64,000 bases of DNA from Amycolatopsis sp. WQ 127309 (GTDB taxonomy: Bacteria; Actinomycetota; Actinomycetes; Mycobacteriales; Pseudonocardiaceae), in the NCBI RefSeq assembly GCF_023023025.1, contig NZ_CP095481.1, positions 9,623,001 through 9,687,000 of the forward strand, read 5' to 3'. Position numbers and translations under genes: made by a program. Under the pieces are notes generated by a model, which worked only from the letters and a program-made list of their open reading frames with translations, made no database searches and was not told the origin of the DNA. Shown here piece after piece: positions 1 through 6,803 of this stretch. How positions within the stretch are numbered: the stretch's first letter is position 1; the number at the start of each line of letters is the position of its first letter.

Positions 1-93
1 CCCGCCGATCGCCGCCGTGAGCGCGGCCAGCGCGGGCGCCTCGACCTCGACGACCAGGGTGACCACGTTGACAACCGCTTGATTCGCGCTCAC
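1..93 (-). CDS. Hypothetical protein, N-terminal 31 codons only
   Basis: The gene runs off the left edge, so only its start is visible. It begins with GTG at 93, preceded by AAGGAG at a normal distance. The visible N-terminus is hydrophobic and rich in Val and Ala (it starts MSANQAVVNVV) and has no recognisable motif. It lies 118 bp downstream of the MFS gene on the same strand and has its own ribosome binding site, so it may or may not belong to the RiPP operon. I cannot assign a function. Confidence 0.55.
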   Translation of the reverse strand, partial: MSANQAVVNVVTLVVEVEAPALAALTAAIGG

Positions 94-211
94 GGAACTC
101 CTTCGAATCGCTGATTGGCTTTTTGCGATCGAAGGTAGCCACTGACCCTGATGTCAGCTGAAACCATTGGTGACCGCCATCACCCGATCAGTGCGGCGCC
201 TCCCGCGGACG

Positions 212-1465
212 TCAAGGCGCCGGGCGGTCGCGGGCGGACCAGGCGGCGGGCACGATCGCGATGAGGATTCCCGCGACGGCGATCGTCAGGGTCGCGCGCG
301 TGCCCGCCGATTCGGCGAAGACTCCCGCGGCCAGTGCGCCCAGTGGCATGGTTCCCCAGATGAGCACGCGCATGCTCGTGTGGACGCGGCCGCGCAGGGC
401 GTCCGGGGTCAGGTGCTGGCGGCGGGTCATCACGATCACGTTGTAGGTCGTGCCGCCGGCGGCGTGGATGACGATTCCCGTTGCGGCCAGTACCAGGCCG
501 ATCGGACCCGGCTGGGCGAGCGGGAGCAGCAGGTGGGGTGGCCACGTCAGCACCGGCACCAGCCAGTTGGCGCGAGCCGCCCCGAGGCGGCGGGTCCAGC
601 GGCCGGTCGTCGCGGCGCCGATGACGCTGCCCACTCCCGACAGGGCCAGCAGCACGCCCGCGCCCGCCGCGTCCAGGTGCAGGTCGTGCGTGAAGAACAG
701 GATCTCCATGGACATGATGCCCGCGGTGAAGAACGCGGCGACGGAACTCGCGACGGCCAGCGGGCGGAGCTGGCGGTGGTGCACGATGTAGCGGAGGCCC
801 TCGGCGATCTCGGTGCGCAGCCGCACCTTCTGCGGCCGCGGCGGGATCGGTGGCACGGTGGCCCGGACGCGCGACAGGAGCGCCGCCGACGCCAGGTAGC
901 CCGCCCCGGTGAGCACCAGCCCGGACGCGGCCCCGATCACGCGCGTGAGCAGGCCGCCGATGCCGGGCCCGGCGGCCGCGGCGACCGACAGGGTGATCTG
1001 CAGGCGCGCGTAGCCGGTTTCCAGGTTCTCCAGCCCGATCACCACCGGCAGGTACGCCTGGTAGGCGGCGTCGAAGAACACGGTCGCGACGCCGACGAGC
1101 ACCGCCGTGACGAGCAGCTGCCCGAAGTCCAGCACCCCGGTCCAGCCCGCGACCGGAAGCCCGAAGAACAGCAGGGCCCGGACGACGTCGGCGCCGACGA
1201 GCACCGCGCGGCGGTGGCGGGTCCGGTCGATCCAGGCACCGGCGGGCAGGCCGATGACCAGGAACGCCACGGTCTCCGCCGCGGTGAGCAGGCCCATCTG
1301 CAGTGGCGTGGCGCCGAGGGTGGTCGCGGCGAGCAGCGGCACCAGCGCGGTCGCGGCGGCGGTACCCAGCTGGGAGGCGGCGTCCGCGGTCCACAGGAAC
1401 CGGAACGCGCGGTGCCCGCGCAGCCCGGCCGTCGACGTCGCCGCTTCCGGCGAGGCGTCGGTCAC
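212..1465 (-). CDS. MFS transporter, probable exporter of the RiPP cluster
   Basis: This is a membrane protein of 417 residues with about twelve hydrophobic segments and no signal peptide. Its pattern is that of drug-export MFS proteins: an N-terminal segment FRFLWTADAASQLGTA, a basic loop WIDRTRHRRAV between helices 2 and 3, and a central cytoplasmic stretch rich in Pro and Arg (PPIPPRPQKVRLRTE). The GTG start at 1465 overlaps the stop of the preceding gene (GTGA), so translation is probably coupled. Its position as the last gene after the radical SAM enzyme and its partner suggests that it exports the modified peptide or gives self-protection; that role is inferred. The substrate cannot be read from the sequence. 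Confidence 0.85.
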   Translation of the reverse strand: MTDASPEAATSTAGLRGHRAFRFLWTADAASQLGTAAATALVPLLAATTLGATPLQMGLLTAAETVAFLVIGLPAGAWIDRTRHRRAVLVGADVVRALLFFGLPVAGWTGVLDFGQLLVTAVLVGVATVFFDAAYQAYLPVVIGLENLETGYARLQITLSVAAAAGPGIGGLLTRVIGAASGLVLTGAGYLASAALLSRVRATVPPIPPRPQKVRLRTEIAEGLRYIVHHRQLRPLAVASSVAAFFTAGIMSMEILFFTHDLHLDAAGAGVLLALSGVGSVIGAATTGRWTRRLGAARANWLVPVLTWPPHLLLPLAQPGPIGLVLAATGIVIHAAGGTTYNVIVMTRRQHLTPDALRGRVHTSMRVLIWGTMPLGALAAGVFAESAGTRATLTIAVAGILIAIVPAAWSARDRPAP

Positions 1466-2076
1466 GGGACCACCCGGCCGGGCGGCGGACGCCGATCCGC
1501 GTGGTAGGGCAGCACGACGGCGTACCCGTCGTCCAGCCGCAGGGCGAGCTGGTGCGCCGCCAGCTGGTCGACGAGATCCGCCGCCGCCCCGCCGGCCGGC
1601 GGCCGGTCCGTGCCGGCCAGGGTCCGGAACGTACCGACCCAGCCGGCTTCGACGTGGACGCGGTTGATCGGCCCGCCCGGGCGGGTGTCGTGGATGAGGA
1701 CGAACCCCGGGCCGTACCGGTAGGTGCAGCTGCCGACGTCGTGGGCGGCACGCCAGCCGCGACCGAATCCCCCGTCGTCCCGTGGTGGCGGCAGGTGGCA
1801 CAACGCGCGTTCGGGAACGGTGCCCGGCAACGGTTCCCGCAAGGTCCAGTCCACCGGGACGAACGCCGCCGCGGCGGTGGCGAGCAGGCGCACCATCGTC
1901 GCGTCGCGGTGCGCGGACTCGCCGAAGGCGAACGGCTCCGGCAGCCGCAGCCGCTGCGCACTCGCGGCCAGTCCGGCCACGACGCGCCGGGCGCCGCCGG
2001 GATCGGCGTCGATCCGGTCGAAGCCGAGGTCGACCGCCTCGGGCCACGCCGGGTGCGGAGCGGACAGGGTACGCAT
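1462..2076 (-). CDS. RiPP-cluster partner protein (DUF5825-like), function unknown
   Basis: This is a soluble protein of 204 residues. The ATG at 2076 is chosen because GAGGAGGAG lies just upstream and because the radical SAM gene ends 12 bp before it. There is no signal peptide or membrane segment. The middle contains FDRIDADPGGARRVVAGL and later a beta-rich stretch, GFVLIHDTRPGGP. It resembles the DUF5825-type proteins that I recall beside actinobacterial B12-radical SAM C-methyltransferases, but that link is from memory and moderate. Its stop overlaps the start of the MFS gene by four bases. Possible roles are substrate recognition or delivery to the radical SAM enzyme. Nothing catalytic is visible. 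Confidence 0.75.
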   Translation of the reverse strand: MRTLSAPHPAWPEAVDLGFDRIDADPGGARRVVAGLAASAQRLRLPEPFAFGESAHRDATMVRLLATAAAAFVPVDWTLREPLPGTVPERALCHLPPPRDDGGFGRGWRAAHDVGSCTYRYGPGFVLIHDTRPGGPINRVHVEAGWVGTFRTLAGTDRPPAGGAAADLVDQLAAHQLALRLDDGYAVVLPYHADRRPPPGRVVP

Positions 2077-2087
2077 GTGGCTCCTCC

Positions 2088-3953
2088 TCAGGCGGACGGC
2101 GTGAGCACCGACAACGGCAAGTGGGCCTTCCCCGCCACGGCAGGCGAGGTGGCCAGGGTGATCCACAAATCGCCGTCGGTGAAGACCAGACCGGCCTCCC
2201 CGAGCCGGCAAAGCCAGTGGTCGAAATCGTCCGGGTCCCAGTCGTGGTGCTGTTCGTGATTCAGTTCGGCGAGGACCCGGAGCGGGGCGCGGCCGGTTTC
2301 CAGTGCTCGCCAGGCCGCGATCTCCCGCGGGTGCTCGAGCACGTGGTCGACCGGCGCCCAGCCGTGGCGCCGGTCCCGGATCACCACGACGTCGCCGAGG
2401 GTGCGGGCGATCAGCGCACTCCCCGCGTAGCCCGCGGTCCACGCGGCCAGCGCGTCGACCAGCGGCCCGACCTCCGCGGCCGTGAGTCCCTGGTCCGGGG
2501 TGTCGAAGGAGTAGACGAGCTCGGCGAGCCGCTCCGGGTCGTCGATGTCGTGGACGAAGCGCGCCCCGGCCGCCGGGCGACGCTCGGTGAAGCCCTGGCG
2601 CGGGTCGTCGAAGTTCGGCGAAAACCGTTGCAGGGCAATCCGTGCCGCGCCACTGGGTGGTTGCAGGTGCACCAGGGCCGGCAGCTGGGCCACGACCGCG
2701 GCGTAGTCCGCGGCGCGTTCGCCCGCAAACCCGTACAACCAGTTCCAGGCGACGGTGAGCCCGGCGGAGGCGCCGTCACGCAGCATCCGCACGTTGTGTG
2801 CCCCGCGAACGCCCTTGCGCATCCGGCGCAGCACGTCGTCGACCAGGCTCTCGACGCCGGGCTGGACGTCCCACACCCCGGCCGCCCGCAGCGCGGCCAC
2901 GTCCTCGATCCGCGCGTTGGCCTTGATCTCGTAGTGGATGCGCAGGTCGTGGCCGGCGCCGGCCAGCTCCGGCAGCGCCGACCGGTAGAACTCGTTCGGC
3001 AGGATGTTGTCGATCGTGGTGACGTCGAGGATCCGGTGCCGGCGCACCAGCCCGAGCACTTCGTCCACAAAGGACTGGGCGGGCTTGGCCCGGTAGGTCA
3101 TCGCGGTGCCGTTGAGGCCGCAGAAGACGCAGTGGTGTTTCGCGCCCCACCAGCAGCCGCGGGAGGACTCCACGACCAGCTCCGGTTCGACGCGGGCCGC
3201 GACGGAAGCGGGAACGGCGGCGAACCAGTCGTCGTAGTCCGGTGTCGTGATCGACGTCGGCGGGACCAGCCGAGACGCGGCCGGACTGACCCGGGTCGTG
3301 CCGTCATCGGCCCGCCAGCACAGCTGGGGCACGTCGTCGAGACCGTCACGGGTTCCGGTCGTCTCGCAATCGGCGAGCGCCCGCAGCAGTTTCGGGAAGT
3401 TCACGTCGGCCTCGCCGCGCAGGACGTAGTCGACGAACGGGTACTCCCGGTGCAGCGCCACGCCCATCGGGCCGTCGGTCGAGTAGCCGCCGACCAGGAT
3501 CCGCACGTCGGGTCGCCGGTCCTTGATCCGCCGGGCCACCGCGAGACTGGCGATGGTCTGGCTGAAGGTCGCGCTGAAGCCGACCAGTTCCGGCTCGCGG
3601 TCGAGAATGGCGTCGGCGGCCTGGTCGGTGAATTCGTCCGCGAGGTCGCGAACCGCCGCGGCGACGCGGAAGGGCAGGCCGGCGCGGCGGGCCAGATCCC
3701 GCATGCCCGCACAACCGAAACCGGGTCCGTTGAGCGCGCCCGCGAAGATCCATTCACCGAGCGAATGGTGGAACCCGGTGTCCGCCATTTCCGCGTAATC
3801 GCCCACGGTCAGACCGGCGCGCAGCATCATTTCGGCGAAGGCGAGACTGCCGTGGTAGGAAACCGGGACCGGAAGTCCCTCCCGTGCGCAGGCCGCGCGC
3901 AGTACGCCGAGTGCGAGGGAGGGACGGTGCAGCGAGTGCCACGGCATCGACAC
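2088..3953 (-). CDS. B12-binding radical SAM RiPP maturase (C-methyltransferase type)
   Basis: From the GTG at 3953 the protein has 621 residues. It has an N-terminal SMPWHSLHRPSLALG segment, a cobalamin-binding Rossmann domain (about residues 90-200, with VGGYSTDGPMG and YVLRGEAD), then a radical SAM domain. The cluster cysteines are at about 267, 275 and 278 in RGCWWGAKHHCVFCGLNG, a CX7CX2C spacing rather than the classical CX3CX2C. A C-terminal domain of about 80 residues contains LNHEQHHDWDPDDFDHWL. This architecture and motif match the ribosomal-peptide maturation radical SAM family (TIGR03975), annotated as C-methyltransferases of unactivated carbons. The probable substrate is the small peptide encoded just upstream. 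The start is uncertain: in-frame codons upstream of 3953 read RTCLVSMPW, which looks conserved, but no ATG, GTG or TTG precedes it, and a CTG at 3995 overlaps the precursor stop. Confidence 0.9.
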   Translation of the reverse strand: MSMPWHSLHRPSLALGVLRAACAREGLPVPVSYHGSLAFAEMMLRAGLTVGDYAEMADTGFHHSLGEWIFAGALNGPGFGCAGMRDLARRAGLPFRVAAAVRDLADEFTDQAADAILDREPELVGFSATFSQTIASLAVARRIKDRRPDVRILVGGYSTDGPMGVALHREYPFVDYVLRGEADVNFPKLLRALADCETTGTRDGLDDVPQLCWRADDGTTRVSPAASRLVPPTSITTPDYDDWFAAVPASVAARVEPELVVESSRGCWWGAKHHCVFCGLNGTAMTYRAKPAQSFVDEVLGLVRRHRILDVTTIDNILPNEFYRSALPELAGAGHDLRIHYEIKANARIEDVAALRAAGVWDVQPGVESLVDDVLRRMRKGVRGAHNVRMLRDGASAGLTVAWNWLYGFAGERAADYAAVVAQLPALVHLQPPSGAARIALQRFSPNFDDPRQGFTERRPAAGARFVHDIDDPERLAELVYSFDTPDQGLTAAEVGPLVDALAAWTAGYAGSALIARTLGDVVVIRDRRHGWAPVDHVLEHPREIAAWRALETGRAPLRVLAELNHEQHHDWDPDDFDHWLCRLGEAGLVFTDGDLWITLATSPAVAGKAHLPLSVLTPSA

Positions 3954-3991
3954 CAGGCAGGTGCGGGGCGTCGGACCGCTTGTCCGGCCGG

Positions 3992-4204
3992 TCAGCGCGG
4001 TTTCGCGGCGTCGGCTTTTCCGGCTTCGTTGTACATGGTCACGCCGCGGCCGGTGCCGGCGTGCTCGTCACGTTCGGCCAGGTGTGTCACGGTGAGCGCG
4101 GACGCCGGAGCGGCGATGGGCCGAATGCCGCGGCCGGCATCGGAACGCTCGTCGGTTTCCGCGAGATTCGTCATCTTGGGCGCGGCAGCGGGCGTGGATT
4201 TCAT
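3992..4204 (-). CDS. Candidate RiPP precursor peptide with duplicated motif
   Basis: This is a 70-residue peptide starting with ATG at 4204 behind GAGGGGGAA. It contains two related 17-residue units, at residues 11-27 (MTNLAETDERSDAGRGI) and 39-55 (VTHLAERDEHAGTGRGV), with a period of 28 residues. The shared pattern is T-x-L-A-E-x-D-E, then four variable residues, then G-R-G. There is no signal peptide, no cysteine and no other domain. Its stop lies directly at the start region of the radical SAM gene, the usual place for a precursor. The duplicated unit could be two core peptides, or one leader recognition repeat plus one core; the sequence does not decide. The C-terminal tail is basic (ending ADAAKPR). 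Confidence 0.75.
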   Translation of the reverse strand: MKSTPAAAPKMTNLAETDERSDAGRGIRPIAAPASALTVTHLAERDEHAGTGRGVTMYNEAGKADAAKPR

Positions 4205-4215
4205 CTTTCCCCCTC

Positions 4216-4279
4216 GTTTCGACGCGTTTTCGAAACTTGGTGACGCACCGGCGGGGTCGTCCGCCGGCCGCCTCGAAAC
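4216..4279 (-). promoter_or_regulatory. Repeated TCGAAAC boxes upstream of the RiPP precursor
   Basis: A perfect inverted repeat, GTTTCGA-N7-TCGAAAC, lies at 4216-4236, just upstream of the precursor ribosome binding site. A third TCGAAAC lies at 4273-4279. The spacing and position fit an operator for the RiPP operon. No regulator gene is in the cluster, so the cognate protein is unknown. Confidence 0.4.
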
Positions 4280-4335
4280 TACAGGGTAAATCCCGCGAGC
4301 CTCGTCGGTAAAGCGTTTCCTCGGCTACGAATCGG

Positions 4336-5085
4336 TCAGCCGCCGGAGACCAGCGCGGCGGCCTCGGGACTGTGGAGCCACTCGGCGTAGCTCGGCCCGA
4401 GGATGGTCGCGCCCGCCCGGGGCAGGAGGCCGTCCGCGGCGATGCCGGTCACCGTGTGCTCGTCGGTCCGCAGCTCCAGCCGCAGGTCGAAGTGGTCGAC
4501 GAAGGCACGGGCGAGGTCGGGCACCTCGGCCGGGTCCGGGCCGGCGATGTCGGGGATGCGGCCCCGCGCGGGAAGCTCGGCGACCTCGACGAGCGCCGCG
4601 GCCACCGCCGTCGCGGCCACGGTCTGCACGCGCAGGCCGAACACCGTGGCGTGGTCGCCGTCGCGGGTCCGGCCCACGAGCTGCCCGGGGAACTCGTGGA
4701 AGTGGGTCGCGCGCACGATCGTGGCGGGGACCGGCCCCGCACCCGCCACGCGCTCGTGCGCCTCCTTCGCGCGGAAGTAGCCGAACCCGGTGTCGTCGAT
4801 CCCCACGACCGACAGGGTCACGATGTGCCGCACCCCGCGCTCGGCGCCGACGCGCTGCAGGGTGGCCGCGGCACTGGTGAAGAACCGCGTGGCCGGCTCC
4901 TCGTCCAGGGACGTGGCGTTGCTGACGTCGACCACGGCGTCGACGCCGGCCAGCGCGGCGCTCAGCCCGGCGCCGTCCAGGAGGTCGACGCCGGCCAGCG
5001 GCACGACCGTGTGGCCGCGCCCGCGAGCCGCCTCGGCGACGTGCGGGCCCACCAGTTCGTCCGCTCCGGCCACCGCGATACGCAC
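4336..5085 (-). CDS. NmrA/SDR-type NAD(P)-binding protein
   Basis: The protein has 249 residues and an atypical short-chain dehydrogenase fold. It starts MRIAVAGADELVGPHVAEAA, a glycine-containing Rossmann motif in which the usual GxxGxxG is altered. It continues with DAVVDVSNATS, then HIVTLSVVGID and YFRAKEAHE, which place the expected Ser and Tyr/Lys-like positions. It resembles the NmrA-like group of proteins used as redox sensors or as isoflavone-type reductases. The GTG at 5085 is the natural start, although no strong ribosome binding site is visible. It is divergent from the adenylation gene at 5201. It lies upstream of the RiPP genes on the same strand but is separated from them by 131 bp. 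Its substrate is unknown. Confidence 0.8.
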   Translation of the reverse strand: MRIAVAGADELVGPHVAEAARGRGHTVVPLAGVDLLDGAGLSAALAGVDAVVDVSNATSLDEEPATRFFTSAAATLQRVGAERGVRHIVTLSVVGIDDTGFGYFRAKEAHERVAGAGPVPATIVRATHFHEFPGQLVGRTRDGDHATVFGLRVQTVAATAVAAALVEVAELPARGRIPDIAGPDPAEVPDLARAFVDHFDLRLELRTDEHTVTGIAADGLLPRAGATILGPSYAEWLHSPEAAALVSGG

Positions 5086-5200
5086 GGATCAACGGTAAAC
5101 AGCGGTGCCGGACGACGCAACCGTGGCTCACCGCCCGCCGCCACGCTGCGAGCGGGCGGCCGGTCCCGCACGATGAGTGCAGGACCGTCTGGGGAGACAC

Positions 5201-6649
5201 ATGGAACGCTTGCTCGACCTCTTCGCGGCCAGGGTCGCCGAGAGCCCTGACGCCACTGCGCTCGTCTACGCGGGCGAGCGCATGTCCTTCGCGCGGCTCG
5301 ACCGCGAGGCCAACCGGGTCGCCCACTACGTCGCCGGACGGGGCCTGGGGCCCGAGGACCTGGTGGGGCTGCGGATGGACCGCGGGTTCGAGATGGCGGT
5401 CGGCGCGCTCGGCGTCCTCAAAGCCGGTGCGGCCTGCCTGCCGCTCGATCCCGTGTACCCGTCCGACCTCGTGGCCTGGATGGGCGCGGACGCGGGCGTC
5501 TCGCTCGTGCTCACCAACACCACCGAGGTCGCGGCCGACGTCCGGCTCGGCGATGCCGTGGCCGGCCAGCCCGACCACGCCCCCGACGTCGAGCTCCGGC
5601 CCGAGAACCTCGCCTACGTCATGTACACCTCGGGCTCGTCGGGCAAGCCCAAGCCGGTGGGCGTCGAGCACCGGCACCTCGAGCACGTCTTCGCGGCGTG
5701 GGACGAGCTGTTCCGGCTGCGCGAGGAGCCGCTGACGTTCGTCTCCGTCATCGGGATCGGCGTCGACCTCTTCTTCGCCGACCTGCTGCGCTCGGTGTTC
5801 GCGGGCGGCACGATGGTCATCGCGACGCGCGAGGCGGTGGCCGATCCGGCCGAGCTGCTCGCCGAGTTCCGCCGCCACGGCGGTGACGCGACCGAACTGG
5901 TGCCCACCCAGGCGAAGGCGCTCGGCCGAGCGGGTGAGCTGCCCGTCATGCGCCTGATGTCGGTCGGCTCGGAGGGGTGGCCCGCGGCCGACTTCCGCGA
6001 GCTCGCCGGGCGGCTGCACCCGGGCTCGGTGGTGCTCAACGCCTACGGCCTCACCGAGACCACCGTGGACTCCCTCCTGCTGCGCCCGGACGTCGACGTG
6101 CTCGGCGACACCGCGATCGTGCCGCTCGGCACGCCGATACCGCGCGTCCACACCCACGTCCTCGACGATCGGCTCCAGCCGATCGAGCCGGGCGGGATCG
6201 GCGAGCTCTACATCGGCGGCGCGGGCGTGGCCCGCGGCTACCGCGACCGGCCCGCGCAGAACGCGTCGCTGTTCGTCGCCGACCCGTGCACCGCGGGGGC
6301 GCGGATGTACCGCACCGGCGACGTCGTGCGGACCCGCGCCGACGGCAACCTCGACTACCTCGGCCGCGGCACCGACCAGATCGCGCGGCCGGGCCCGCGG
6401 GTGGAGCTCGCCGCGATCGAGGACGCGCTGCTGCGGGAACCGGGGGTCGTCCGCGCCGCCGCCGCCCTGCGCGACGGGCGGGTGATCGGCTACGTCGTGG
6501 GCCCCGCCGAGGCCGGGCACCTGCGATCCGCACTCGCCGGGCGGCTGCCCGCGCACCTGGTCCCGCACCGGGTGCTCGTCCTCGACCGGATGCCGCTGCT
6601 GCCCAACGGGAAGCTGAACCGCCGCGAGCTGCCCACGCCCGAAGGCTGA
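5201..6649 (+). CDS. Stand-alone NRPS-type adenylation domain
   Basis: This 482-residue protein has one adenylation domain and no carrier or condensation domain. The ATG at 5201 follows GGGGAG at the correct distance. Visible core motifs are A3 (YTSGSSGKPKPVGVEH), A5 (NAYGLTETT), A7 (YRTGD), A8 (GRGTDQIARPGPRVEL, with an unusual ARP replacing the common KIR) and A10 (PNGKLNRREL, which supplies the catalytic Lys). The A4 region reads VDLFFADLLRS, so an Asp that could bind the alpha-amino group is present. It should activate an amino acid as an adenylate for transfer to a carrier protein encoded elsewhere. No carrier gene lies nearby. I cannot predict the amino acid. Confidence 0.88.
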   Translation: MERLLDLFAARVAESPDATALVYAGERMSFARLDREANRVAHYVAGRGLGPEDLVGLRMDRGFEMAVGALGVLKAGAACLPLDPVYPSDLVAWMGADAGVSLVLTNTTEVAADVRLGDAVAGQPDHAPDVELRPENLAYVMYTSGSSGKPKPVGVEHRHLEHVFAAWDELFRLREEPLTFVSVIGIGVDLFFADLLRSVFAGGTMVIATREAVADPAELLAEFRRHGGDATELVPTQAKALGRAGELPVMRLMSVGSEGWPAADFRELAGRLHPGSVVLNAYGLTETTVDSLLLRPDVDVLGDTAIVPLGTPIPRVHTHVLDDRLQPIEPGGIGELYIGGAGVARGYRDRPAQNASLFVADPCTAGARMYRTGDVVRTRADGNLDYLGRGTDQIARPGPRVELAAIEDALLREPGVVRAAAALRDGRVIGYVVGPAEAGHLRSALAGRLPAHLVPHRVLVLDRMPLLPNGKLNRRELPTPEG

Positions 6650-6768
6650 CGTCACCGTCCGTCCCGGCAGGCACGCCGCGCTCCCGGCATCGGCACTCGG
6701 CCCTCAAGATACCGACATTCGGCGGTAGATAGACGTCCGACTTGTCTGCTTCGATTCTCCCAGATCGT

Positions 6769-6784
6769 TTTACAACGTTGTAAA
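6769..6784 (+). promoter_or_regulatory. LacI-type operator before the GH2 gene
   Basis: TTTACAACGTTGTAAA is a perfect 16-bp palindrome with the central CG typical of LacI/GalR-family operators. It lies 20 bp upstream of the GH2 start codon, where bound repressor would block transcription. It differs from the TGTTAGCG(A/T)TAACA and TGGGAGCGCTCCCA boxes found later, so a separate regulator is expected. Confidence 0.7.
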
Positions 6785-6803
6785 TCCGAAGGGGATCTCG
6801 CTG

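Noticed and set aside
167..2259. Plus-strand open frames opposite the MFS and partner genes
   Set aside because: They have no ribosome binding sites and low-complexity products. The minus-strand genes have matched starts, overlaps and recognisable proteins.
4336..5085. The SDR/NmrA gene as part of the RiPP operon
   Set aside because: It is 131 bp upstream of the precursor, with a likely promoter between, and has no known role in this RiPP type. It is kept separate.
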